DNA of 57,232 bases from Nitrospirota bacterium (GTDB lineage: Bacteria; Nitrospirota; Nitrospiria; JACQBZ01). Location of the stretch: the NCBI GenBank assembly GCA_016194285.1, contig JACQBZ010000064.1, positions 1 through 57,232 on the forward strand, given 5' to 3'. Positions 44,263 through 52,359 of the stretch are shown in pieces. Both the position numbers and the translations under genes were made by a program. The notes below the pieces were generated by a model. It searched no databases and was not told the DNA's origin. It saw nothing but the letters and a program-made list of their open reading frames with translations. How positions within the stretch are numbered: the stretch's first letter is position 1; each line of letters begins with the position of its first letter.

Positions 44263-46461
44263 ATGACGGGCGGTCCGCGGTGCTTTCGAACGATCTGCAC
44301 GGCCTCGGTATTATGGATCGCCCTTCTCATTCCCACGCAGTCCTTTGCGGGGGTTCTCCAGTTGCCTCCCGCATTCTCCGACCATTCAAAAAAAAGCGAG
44401 GAACCGATCGAGATCACGGCCGATCAGATTCAATATCTCAAAAACGAGGATCGGTATATTGCGGACGGCACGGTCCAGGTGATTCAAGGGACCGCTCGCC
44501 TTTCGGCCGACCATTTGATGTTGGACCACCGGACCGGTCTGGTCAAGGCCACCGGGCATGTGGTTCTGCGCGATGGTGATAACGTCGTTTCCGGGGACCA
44601 ACTCGACTACAATCTCAATACCAAAAAAGGCACGGCCGTTCCGGGACAACTCTTTATCAAGAAGGACAATTATCATGTCGATGCGGGAAAAATGGATAAA
44701 ATGGGAGAGGATCATTATGAGTTGAAGGCCTGGTCGCTCACCGCGTGCGACACGAAAGACGGAGAAGCCCCCCTCTGGCGATTCCGCGGGAATACCGCTC
44801 GCGTGGATCTGGGGCATTATCTCGTGGCCCGGAACGTGATTCTCTACGTCAAAGATGTGCCGGTGCTGTATACGCCCTATCTGATATTACCGGTCAACAC
44901 GGACCGTCAAAGCGGTTTCCTCCCGCCCCGGCTTGGTTACGGCGGCGCGGAGGGATTGAAGGTGAATCAGGAATTCTACTGGGCCATCAGTCCCAGCCAG
45001 GATATGACCCTGGCGCTGGACTATCGAAGCATCCGGGGGATTGGCTTGGGCCTCGATTACCGCTATAAGCTCAGCCGGGAGTCCGAGGGACAATTGCGCT
45101 ATACGATTTTTGACGATCATGTCACCGACAGTCAACGGGCCGAGATGCAGTTTCAACACACCCAACGGTTTACGGCCGACTTCCAGGCCCGGTTGAATGT
45201 GCATCTCCTCAGCGACATCAACCAGCTGAGGGACATCAGCAGTTCGACGTCAGAACGGGTCCAACCCAGCCTCGAGTCGACCTTTGTCGTCTTCCGACGT
45301 TGGGATAATCAGGAGATCTACCTGCTCGCCCGAATGACGAAGGATCTGGCCACGGTCAGCAACACCACACTGCAGGAGCTTCCCGAGATAGGTTATACGC
45401 TACGGGAATACCGACTGGGTGATTTGCCCTTGTATCTGGGACTGGATGCGAAGGCCGACAATTTCTGGCGGGAACATGAGGACAAGGCGGCCGGATTGAT
45501 TCGCGCCCAACGCCTCGACGTTTTTCCGCGTGTGTGGACGCGGCTCAATCTGGGCGGCCTCGTCCTGACCCCGCGCGTCGGTTTCCGGGAAACCTGGTAC
45601 AGCCGCGACCTCAAGTCGGATTCGCCGACTCAACGGGGCGTCGAGGTTTTTGATATGGGAGCCAACACGCGGGTCTATAAAGTGTTTGAATCCTCCGGCG
45701 CCCGTCAGCTCGTTCACACCATTGAGCCGGCCGTGGTCTACGACTATGTTCCCTTTGTGGATCAGACCCGGCTGCCCCATTTCGATGACATCGATCAGCT
45801 CCCCCGAAAGAACGACGTGACCTATTCGCTGACGAACCGGCTGGTCATGGAGGACCATGCCGATCCCGAGAAACCGTCCGCGCGTGAATTGATTTTCTGG
45901 AAGCTCACACAGACTTACGATATCCACGCTCGACGTCTTGAGGGGGACCCCGGCCCGTCGCGTCCGCTGTCCAACTTGAGATCGGAGTCCATTCTGCGGC
46001 CGTGGACCGGAACGAGTCTTAACGTGGACGCCTTTTATGATCTCTACAACCGTAAAACGGTCTCCTTCAACACCGATCTCCAACTTCAGGTACTACCTCC
46101 ATGGACGATCACCGTCGGACAGCGCGATACGCGCGAGGGTGCGTTAACCCCGCGCGGGGATCCGTTTAATCCTCTGAGTCCCGGAGATCCGGCTTTTTGG
46201 TATAACCTTCCGGCCCCCCTCATCCGTTTTTTAACGGGGGAAACCCGGATCGAGCTGCCGGGAAAAGTCATCCTGTCCGCCAAGGCGTACTACGACATCC
46301 AAAACCGGGACTTCGCCGAGGTCGACTACGGTTTGGAGTACATCGGCCAATGTCTGGGCCTCGCGGTCTCCTATCAGCATCTTCCCGATCGGAGTCAGGT
46401 CAACTTCATGATCACCCTCCGCCCGTCCGAGATGCCGCATGCGAAGGCCTTTGTCTTTTAA
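44263..46461 (+). CDS. lptD: LPS-assembly outer-membrane protein LptD
   Basis: This 732-residue protein has a signal peptide (ICTASVLWIALLIPTQSFAG). An OstA/LptA-like jellyroll follows (about 45-150: PIEITADQIQYLKNEDRYIADGTVQVIQG), then a large LptD barrel with LYVKDVPVLYTPYLILPVNTDRQSGFLPPRLGYGG. It inserts lipopolysaccharide into the outer leaflet. Cysteines are few, so the E. coli disulfide arrangement is probably not conserved. The ATG at 44263 has a weak purine-rich site (GGAACATCGAG). The gap 44137-44262 shows nothing definite. Confidence 0.92.
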   Translation: MTGGPRCFRTICTASVLWIALLIPTQSFAGVLQLPPAFSDHSKKSEEPIEITADQIQYLKNEDRYIADGTVQVIQGTARLSADHLMLDHRTGLVKATGHVVLRDGDNVVSGDQLDYNLNTKKGTAVPGQLFIKKDNYHVDAGKMDKMGEDHYELKAWSLTACDTKDGEAPLWRFRGNTARVDLGHYLVARNVILYVKDVPVLYTPYLILPVNTDRQSGFLPPRLGYGGAEGLKVNQEFYWAISPSQDMTLALDYRSIRGIGLGLDYRYKLSRESEGQLRYTIFDDHVTDSQRAEMQFQHTQRFTADFQARLNVHLLSDINQLRDISSSTSERVQPSLESTFVVFRRWDNQEIYLLARMTKDLATVSNTTLQELPEIGYTLREYRLGDLPLYLGLDAKADNFWREHEDKAAGLIRAQRLDVFPRVWTRLNLGGLVLTPRVGFRETWYSRDLKSDSPTQRGVEVFDMGANTRVYKVFESSGARQLVHTIEPAVVYDYVPFVDQTRLPHFDDIDQLPRKNDVTYSLTNRLVMEDHADPEKPSARELIFWKLTQTYDIHARRLEGDPGPSRPLSNLRSESILRPWTGTSLNVDAFYDLYNRKTVSFNTDLQLQVLPPWTITVGQRDTREGALTPRGDPFNPLSPGDPAFWYNLPAPLIRFLTGETRIELPGKVILSAKAYYDIQNRDFAEVDYGLEYIGQCLGLAVSYQHLPDRSQVNFMITLRPSEMPHAKAFVF

Positions 46462-46484
46462 GGTCGAGTATCAATTTCCCACAG

Positions 46485-46540
46485 CGCGGAGTTTATCTCC
46501 GCGTCTAAGACCCTTGAAACGTTCGCGGAGGCAAGCTCCG
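46485..46540. repeat. Pair of REP-like hairpins between lptD and the SDR gene
   Basis: CGCGGAG-tttat-CTCCGCG (46485-46503) and CGGAG-gcaag-CTCCG (46526-46540) share the GCGGAG/CTCCG arms. They lie 24 nt after the lptD stop. No T-run follows, so they look more like REP or BIME units than terminators. Confidence 0.55.
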
Positions 46541-46649
46541 TCCTGTGTTCTTGTAAGGAATGCGTCGCTTGACACATCGGGGGTCGGTTGAGTATCGTGA
46601 CGGGAGGTTCATGCAGGGAGGTCGAGATCGATAACCGTGGAGGGCTCCG

Positions 46650-47387
46650 GTGGACCTGAACGGCAAAGCGGCATTGATTACAGGGGGAGCGAGGATCGGT
46701 CAGACCATTGCTGTCGCACTGGCCCGTCATGGTGCCGATGTGGCCATGACGTATCGTTCCTCGAAGACCAGTGCCGAGGAGACGGTGAAGAAAACGGAGG
46801 CCCTGGGTGTTCGCGGACTGGCGGTGCGGGCCGATCTGACGAGGGAGGCCGATCTCGTCGGCGCGGTCAGGAAGGTGTCCTCGTCTTTCGGCCGGCTGGA
46901 TATTCTGGTCAACTTGGCCTCGATCTATGAAAGCACCCCTCTCACATCGCTCGACGCCAAAGTCTGGGAAAAAAACATGGCGGCGAATCTTGAAAGCGCC
47001 TATCTCCTTTCGCTCCAGTGCGCGCCTTGGATGAAGCGGAAGGGTCAAGGCCGCATCATTCATTTCTCGGATTGGGTCGCGGCCAGCGGCCGGCCTCGGT
47101 ATAAGGCGTATCTTCCGTATTATGTTTCGAAAGCGGGCGTCATCGGCCTGACCCAGGCGCTGGCCCTGGAGCTTGCGCCGGAGATTCTGGTGAATGCGAT
47201 CGCGCCGGGGCCGATTCTGCCTCCGCCGGGTCTGTCGGCCAAGGAAAGCCGAGCGGTCAAACGGGCCACCCCGTTGGGTCGGTGGGGAGGGCCGGAAGAG
47301 ATCGCAAAGGCGGTTCTCTTTTTGATCGAGACCGACTTTGTCACGGGCGAATGCATCCGCGTCGATGGGGGGAGGCATTTGTACTGA
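46650..47387 (+). CDS. Short-chain dehydrogenase/reductase, pteridine-reductase-like
   Basis: This 245-residue Rossmann-fold enzyme has TGGARIGQTIAVALARHGADVAMTYR (11-36), the catalytic S140, the pair Y157/K161 (YYVSK), LVNLASIY and the C-terminal GECIRVDGGRHLY. The TYRSS at the end of strand beta2 suggests NADP(H). TGGARIG and PLGRWGGPEEIAKAVLFL are like FolM/PTR1 pteridine reductases, but the substrate is not proven. The start is GTG with GGAGGG upstream; TTGACA at 46570 with TATCGT 18 bp on may be its promoter. Confidence 0.85.
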   Translation: MDLNGKAALITGGARIGQTIAVALARHGADVAMTYRSSKTSAEETVKKTEALGVRGLAVRADLTREADLVGAVRKVSSSFGRLDILVNLASIYESTPLTSLDAKVWEKNMAANLESAYLLSLQCAPWMKRKGQGRIIHFSDWVAASGRPRYKAYLPYYVSKAGVIGLTQALALELAPEILVNAIAPGPILPPPGLSAKESRAVKRATPLGRWGGPEEIAKAVLFLIETDFVTGECIRVDGGRHLY

Positions 47388-47392
47388 AGCGT

Positions 47393-47635
47393 TCAGATCT
47401 GAGCGAGTATCCTTTTCTGCTTTGCAGGAGGGAAGTCTTGTCCGTAAAAGCGTAGAAAGATCTCTCTCCGGATCTCGTTGAGATCAGCATTCGGATGATC
47501 TTTTATAATGGATGCGAGAACCTGCCGTCGGGCCATATCAAACATGGAAAAGCCCATCTTCAATCTTTCCTGCCCGCTTTTCTTCATGATCAACTCGTTG
47601 AAGTAGGATTCCACTTCGGGAGAGGTGTCTTTCAT
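47393..47635 (-). CDS. Small conserved-looking protein of unknown function
   Basis: This 80-residue helical protein starts MKDTSPEVESYFNELIMKKSGQERLKMGFSMFDMARRQVLASI and ends LNEIRREIFLRFYGQDFPPAKQKRILAQI. I have seen similar short proteins beside nucleotidyltransferase- or PIN-type modules, but no partner is adjacent here. The start at 47635 has AGAGGCGAG upstream; a GTG at 47677 in frame lacks a site. It is convergent with the SDR gene, 5 bp apart. Confidence 0.55.
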   Translation of the reverse strand: MKDTSPEVESYFNELIMKKSGQERLKMGFSMFDMARRQVLASIIKDHPNADLNEIRREIFLRFYGQDFPPAKQKRILAQI

Positions 47636-47774
47636 TTTCTCGCCTCTTGATAGACCTTTTGGAGGTTTAGCTTCCACAGCATAGTGATTGGAGTCATGTC
47701 ATTACCTTGACATCAAGCAAATTGTTTATTTTGGCTCTGAAGATTCCATCCTCTTCCATCCGTTGACAGACGAC

Positions 47775-48267
47775 TCATCGCCGTGCCAATGTCCAACCCA
47801 CGATCGCGAGCCAGAGCAGCAAAGAAATCGCCGCAAGCCTTTGCCCGATCCCCACGGGCAAGAGCGAATCTCCCAGCGCCACGCTCACCCAAAACAACCA
47901 AGACAAATGCCGCGACAATAAATGCAATGTGGAGTTCGGAGGCCGCCCCCAGAGGGAACACCCCGGACGCAAGGAAAGATGCTGAAGCGACCACAAGGAT
48001 GAACCTCAATGCGCGCGACGCCCCGAATGGGCCGAGAGCGGCCTGTAACCCAAAGACCGAGACTGATAGAAATATGAACGCTGGAAGCATAGCCCATCCG
48101 TGCGCGCCGAGCGCAAGCTCGCTCATGAGCTGGTTTGCGGGGTCGTAGTCCGGCTGCAGCAAATGCAACGTCACGACAATGACGATGAATACCACCACCC
48201 CAACGATGGCGAATAGCGCACCCCACAGCCGCGTAAGCCGTCCGTTCAACAGTTCGCCACTAGCCAT
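47775..48267 (-). pseudogene. DUF998-like membrane protein with a probable frameshift
   Basis: The first frame encodes four hydrophobic segments (LFAIVGVVVFIVIVVTLHLL, AMLPAFIFLSVSVFGL, FILVVASASFLASGVFPLG, IAFIVAAFVLVVL) typical of DUF998, then turns into a charged, non-membrane tail ending at 47713. In the neighbouring frame the expected fifth and sixth segments continue (DSLLPVGIGQRLAAISLLLWLAIVGWTLARR) to a stop at 47775. The shift lies at the CCCAAAA run about 47888-47894; one extra base would restore a normal DUF998 protein. It is either a recent pseudogene or a sequencing error. The start ATG 48267 has AAAGAGA upstream. Confidence 0.65.
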
Positions 48268-48285
48268 ACGAATCTCTTTTCAATG

Positions 48286-48765
48286 TTAGTGATCCGTGTC
48301 CGGACCGTGGGCATGGCTGTGGCTGAGCTCCTCGTCCGTGGCGTCGCGCACCTCGCGGACCTTGACATCGAAGTTCAGGGTTTCTCCGGCCAGCGGATGA
48401 TTTCCGTCGATCGTGACCTCGTTTCCCTCGATGCGGACGATCGTCAATAATCGTTTCCCGGCGTTCGTCTGGGCCTCAAACTGCATCCCCGGCTGAAGTT
48501 CTCCGACGTCTTCGAAAAGCCCTTTCGAGACGACCTGAATCAGCGATTCATGTCTCGGCCCGTAGCCTTCCTCGGGCGGGAGCCGGACGCTGAACGCATC
48601 CCCGGAGGATTTTCCTTCCAGCGCGGTCTCAAGGCCTGGAAGGATGTTCCCGATGCCCTGGATATAGGTGAACGGCTCGCTGCCGTTGGAACTGTTGAGG
48701 ACCGTGCCCTTGCCGTCGGTCAAGGTGTAATCAATCGTGACGACTTTGTGTTTGGCGATCTGCAT
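48286..48765 (-). CDS. slyD: FKBP-type peptidyl-prolyl isomerase, SlyD-like
   Basis: This 159-residue prolyl isomerase/chaperone starts MQIAKHKVVTIDYTLTDGKGTVLNSS, with EPFTYIQGIGNILPGLETALEG and the IF (insert-in-flap) domain GPRHESLIQVVSKGLFEDVGELQPG. The C-terminal GNHPLAGETLNFDVKVREV is the SlyD signature, followed by a His-rich tail (HSHAHGPDTDH) that may bind nickel or another metal. The ATG at 48765 follows AAAGGACAG; the frame extends upstream to 48849. Confidence 0.92.
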   Translation of the reverse strand: MQIAKHKVVTIDYTLTDGKGTVLNSSNGSEPFTYIQGIGNILPGLETALEGKSSGDAFSVRLPPEEGYGPRHESLIQVVSKGLFEDVGELQPGMQFEAQTNAGKRLLTIVRIEGNEVTIDGNHPLAGETLNFDVKVREVRDATDEELSHSHAHGPDTDH

Positions 48766-48853
48766 GATGACTGTCCTTTTGTGAGAAGTTATATTTCCAA
48801 TTTTCCTACCTTGACATATCGCGCCGACGGGAGTCAACCGCTTTTTCAAATCC

Positions 48854-49372
48854 TCAAAGCCGTTTCCGGGCCTCGTTGAAGAGCGAGATATAGTCGTCCG
48901 ACCGGAAGTCGGGATAGGTGTGAGCCAGCGGGACGAAACTCTTTCCCTGATACATCAAGGTGACTTCTGCGTAAATTCCGTCCCGAAGATAGATCCGGTG
49001 TGAATAGTCTTTGGTCGTCGCCAGCACGATCTTCGAGGGGGCGAGATACCCCGGATCGAGGTTGATCTGTCGGGAGTTTCCTTCGGCCGTTGTCCGGAGC
49101 CACCGTCGCTCGATCTCGTTTGTAAAACGTTTGATCTCCGGCAGCGAGTCGGGCGGGATAGATTGTTTGAAAAAAAAGAATTGGCGTTTCAGATCCGTCC
49201 CCAATTCTTTTTCATAGTAGGTCGTGTGGTTCCAGGCAAAGACAGGACTTTCGAGATCGATCGGTCCGAAACGTGCAGTGAGAAACGGTCGGACTTCCTC
49301 AAACAAAGCCGGCCGGCCGCTGATCATTCCGACCAGCAGCTTGACCGGAGCGGCGGGTTTCAGGATTCCCAT
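48854..49372 (-). CDS. DUF4416 family protein
   Basis: This 172-residue soluble protein starts MGILKPAAPVKLLVGMISGRPALFEEV, has DLESPVFAWNHTTYYEKELGTDLKRQFFFF and ends IYLRDGIYAEVTLMYQGKSFVPLAHTYPDFRSDDYISLFNEARKRL, matching DUF4416 as I recall it. The function is unknown. The ATG at 49372 lies inside the end of the M14 peptidase gene (13-bp overlap), so the two are translationally coupled; GGAAG lies upstream. Confidence 0.82.
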   Translation of the reverse strand: MGILKPAAPVKLLVGMISGRPALFEEVRPFLTARFGPIDLESPVFAWNHTTYYEKELGTDLKRQFFFFKQSIPPDSLPEIKRFTNEIERRWLRTTAEGNSRQINLDPGYLAPSKIVLATTKDYSHRIYLRDGIYAEVTLMYQGKSFVPLAHTYPDFRSDDYISLFNEARKRL

Positions 49373-50178
49373 AGCTTCCGGAGGGCTGTATCGAGCGCGA
49401 GGAGATGGATCTCGGCACGCTCCTCGCGCGTGAGATGGACCGGCGTCTCGGTGGTGTAGCAGCGCCGGCTGCCGTTGGCGTAATGATAGAAGGCCTGGGG
49501 CCAGTCCGGACGTTGCTCCAGCATCTTCCGGAAATCCTCGTCTGAATTCTCGCGGTGGATCAGGCCTTCTTCGGCCGGCAGCCCTTCGATCTCTTCGTTC
49601 CGGTTGATGGGGTATTTCGCGCCGATCCGCGCGATCATCTCCCGACCCCATGAGGGGTCGCCGTCCTGCGTCAGTTCATAGAGGTAAAATCCCGGCGTGT
49701 CGATATCTTCGTGGAATTCCATGGCCAGAAGGAAAGGCCGGTCGCCGACCGCTTTCTTCACATACTGAACCTCCGGCGGCGGGGAAGGATTTTTGAACTG
49801 CCGGTTTAAATCGATATCCGCGGCGTTTTTTCGGGTGCTGTGTTCATACCCGAACGGATTGGTGCACGGCAGGATGGTAAACTCGAATCGTTGATACAGA
49901 TCCGGGAGCGACCGGTAGCGCTTCAGAAACTCCAGAACGGCCCAGACGCCTCCCGGCTCATCCCCGTGAATCCCTCCCCCGATATAGACCGGCCGCGGTT
50001 TAGGGTTTCTGGTTTTTGCGCCTTTCAGCGTGAGATGATAAAAAGGGTATTGTCCTGTTTCCGTCCGCACCGCGCCCAGCTCGACCGCGCGAAGCGATGG
50101 GATCTCCTGGGTCGCCCGGTCGATGGCCTGAACCACTTCCCGGTAGTCCCGGACTTTCTGGGTGACGGCCCGTTTCAT
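49360..50178 (-). CDS. M14 family zinc carboxypeptidase-like protein
   Basis: This 272-residue protein has the zinc-site motif GGGIHGDEPGGVW (His and Glu ligands) and the third ligand in MEFHEDIDTPGF. RKNAADIDLNRQF supplies the Arg/Asn substrate-clamp region. It belongs to the succinylglutamate desuccinylase/aspartoacylase-like side of M14. No signal peptide is seen, so it is cytosolic. The substrate is unknown. It is coupled to the DUF4416 gene. Confidence 0.82.
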   Translation of the reverse strand: MKRAVTQKVRDYREVVQAIDRATQEIPSLRAVELGAVRTETGQYPFYHLTLKGAKTRNPKPRPVYIGGGIHGDEPGGVWAVLEFLKRYRSLPDLYQRFEFTILPCTNPFGYEHSTRKNAADIDLNRQFKNPSPPPEVQYVKKAVGDRPFLLAMEFHEDIDTPGFYLYELTQDGDPSWGREMIARIGAKYPINRNEEIEGLPAEEGLIHRENSDEDFRKMLEQRPDWPQAFYHYANGSRRCYTTETPVHLTREERAEIHLLALDTALRKLWES

Positions 50179-50320
50179 GTTTTAAAATTATCACAGCCAG
50201 CGGTACAAATCAACCTCGGAGTCTGGACGGGAAAATCCGTTGCAATTCCGGGGCCGTTTTATTACAATAGAGCGTTTTTCGGTATCCATAGAAATTCTAT
50301 CGACGGAAAGGAGTGACGGC

Positions 50321-50740
50321 GTGGTTGAGCGGACATTGGCCATTGTCAAACCGGATGCGGTTTCGCGTCAACTGACCGGGGAAATCATTAAGCGGTACGA
50401 ACACCAGGGGTTCAAGATCGCGGCGATTAAAAAGATCCGAATCACGAAGTCTCAGGCGGAGGGGTTCTATTACGTCCACCGGCATCGCCCGTTCTTCGAG
50501 AGCCTGGCGAACTTCATGGCCGGCGGGCCGATGGTGGTTTTGGTGCTGGAAGGGGAGGACGTCATTAAACGCCACCGGGATCTCATGGGTGCGACCAATC
50601 CGAAAGAAGCCGACAAAGGGACGATTCGCCGGGAATTCGGCACCGACATCGAGCATAATGTGGTTCACGGATCCGATTCCCGTGAATCGGCGCAATTTGA
50701 GATTGGATATTTTTTCAGCGGCCTTGAACTTCAATCATAG
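50321..50740 (+). CDS. ndk: Nucleoside diphosphate kinase
   Basis: This 139-residue enzyme transfers the gamma phosphate between nucleotides. VERTLAIVKPDAV opens the protein, HRHRPFFESLANFMAGGPMV and RRDLMGATNPKEA-like sequence follow, and the catalytic His is in IEHNVVHGSDS. The start is a GTG at 50321 with AAGGAG upstream; the upstream extension of the frame to 50240 is not part of the family. Its TAG stop is the first three bases of repeat copy F. Confidence 0.95.
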   Translation: MVERTLAIVKPDAVSRQLTGEIIKRYEHQGFKIAAIKKIRITKSQAEGFYYVHRHRPFFESLANFMAGGPMVVLVLEGEDVIKRHRDLMGATNPKEADKGTIRREFGTDIEHNVVHGSDSRESAQFEIGYFFSGLELQS

Positions 50741-50835
50741 GGGCTCGCGTCGCCCCCTCCACCGGCCAAGCCGTATGGAGCCTCCCCCTCCCTGCCTGCC
50801 GGCAGGCAGGCAGGTCGCTTGCTTTGCTCGCTGGG
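50738..50835 (+). repeat. Interspersed hairpin repeat, copy F (with longer nested palindrome)
   Basis: It runs from TAGGGGCTCGCGTCGCCCC through CTCCACCGGC-caa-GCCGTATGGAG (one pair lost) and CCTCCCCCTC. A 24-bp variant of the nested palindrome (CCTGCCTGCCGGCAGG plus CAGGCAGG) precedes TCGCTTGCTTTGCTCGCTGGG. It has the same orientation as the flanking genes, unlike the other copies. Its first bases are the ndk stop codon. Confidence 0.9.
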
Positions 50836-50910
50836 TCGATCCCCACGGGCGGCGTGAGTGAGAGGACCACGCCAGAAGAAGTGATGAATGAATCCGCGAT
50901 CTAAAGGGTC

Positions 50911-52356
50911 ATGCTGAATACCTCCAGACGGTACGACGTGATCGTCATAGGCGCTGGCCTGGAAGGACTGCTCTGCGCCGCCTTGTTGGCGAAACGGGGT
51001 AAGCAGGTCGTTGTCCTGGAGGAAGCGCCGACGGCCGGGGGGGCCTCTTTTCGACTCTCCAAGGCCGGATACACCTTTATCAAAGGGCCGACCCTTTTTT
51101 TGGGATTTGAACGGGACGGCCTGTATGACCGTCTCTTCACGGAGCTGGGTCTGTCGCTGTCCTTGCTCAAGCGCGAGAGCGTCCTGTTTCGCAAGACCCA
51201 GCCGCCGCTCCAGATCGTTCTGCCGGATCACCGTTTGGATTGCTACACGGAGCCGGGCGAATTGGCCGAGGAACTCCGCCGGGAGTTTCCGGACCAGGTT
51301 CAGGAACTCAAGTCGCTTTGGTCTGAGATGGACCGGTGCGAGGAGATCATTCGTCCGAGGATGCACCAGGCCCAACGGACGAATCCGTCAACAGCACGGG
51401 AGTGGATCAAGGAATTCCAGGAACGCATGCGGTATTCCTCCGCGGTCCGGACCCTGCGCCGGCAACGCGCCGATGATTTTCTGCGACCGCACCGGCTGGA
51501 GCCGGAAATCCAGCGCGGACTGGAACTGCTCCTCCTCATCTTTAACGGAAGGACGATGGAGGAGGCGAGCGGCCTGGATCTGATCCATCTGCTGGGTCTT
51601 CTCCAGCGTGAAATGATCACCGTCAGCGGTGGAATCCCCCGTCTTTCCGAGTTGCTAGTAAAAGTCATCCAGGAACATCACGGCGACGTCGTCTATCGCC
51701 AGCAGGCCGCCGAAATCATTCTCCGACACCGATCTCCGGACGGGATACGGACCGTTGACGGTGAGACCGTTCATGGCACCTCCGTGATCCTCAACCTTCC
51801 CTGGCCATCGGTTTCCGTTCCATCGGCCTTTCAAAGGGAATTCACCCTTTACTTCGGCGTGGCCGGAAAGGCCGTGCCGTTGCCCATGAAGGAGCATCTT
51901 CTCTTCCTGCATTCGTATCAGCAACCTTCGCTGCCGGATAATTTTTTATACCTTCAAATGAATTCGGCTCAGGAGGAAGGGGCCGCGCCCAAAGGTCAGC
52001 GAGCCTTGCAGGTCATCGGCTATCTTCCGGAGACGGATCGGCCTCGGCGTGAAGTTCTGCAGACCCTCGTTCAATCGGTCACCGCCCATTTGACATGGCT
52101 GATGCCGTTCTCCAACGGCGTCCTGACCTTTTTGGGGGACGACCTTGGCGAGACGGAGGCAGCGACCCGGATCCCCATAAAGTTGGCGGAACAAGTCCGA
52201 ACGACCCGGAGGGTGTCGCGGGACGGGGGTTCCTACGATCTGACCTCCCTCAAAAACCTCTATCTGATCCCGGACTTGGGTCGTCGTCCCGTCGCCGCTC
52301 TGGAATCGGCCCGCTCGGCGGTCGAGCTGGCCAACCTGGTTGCTAAAAACGCCTGA
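50911..52356 (+). CDS. FAD-dependent oxidoreductase, phytoene-desaturase-like
   Basis: This 481-residue protein starts with the dinucleotide-binding motif YDVIVIGAGLEGLLCAALLAKRGKQVVVLEEAPTAGGAS, the amine-oxidase/CrtI type. KAGYTFIKGPTLFLGF follows, and a late segment (SYDLTSLKNLYLIPDLGRRPVAALESARSAVELANLV) corresponds to the C-terminal FAD-binding part. The substrate is unknown; no carotenoid genes lie nearby. AAAGGG precedes the ATG. It is 3 bp from the following lipoprotein gene and probably cotranscribed with it. Confidence 0.78.
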   Translation: MLNTSRRYDVIVIGAGLEGLLCAALLAKRGKQVVVLEEAPTAGGASFRLSKAGYTFIKGPTLFLGFERDGLYDRLFTELGLSLSLLKRESVLFRKTQPPLQIVLPDHRLDCYTEPGELAEELRREFPDQVQELKSLWSEMDRCEEIIRPRMHQAQRTNPSTAREWIKEFQERMRYSSAVRTLRRQRADDFLRPHRLEPEIQRGLELLLLIFNGRTMEEASGLDLIHLLGLLQREMITVSGGIPRLSELLVKVIQEHHGDVVYRQQAAEIILRHRSPDGIRTVDGETVHGTSVILNLPWPSVSVPSAFQREFTLYFGVAGKAVPLPMKEHLLFLHSYQQPSLPDNFLYLQMNSAQEEGAAPKGQRALQVIGYLPETDRPRREVLQTLVQSVTAHLTWLMPFSNGVLTFLGDDLGETEAATRIPIKLAEQVRTTRRVSRDGGSYDLTSLKNLYLIPDLGRRPVAALESARSAVELANLVAKNA

Positions 52357-52359
52357 CCG

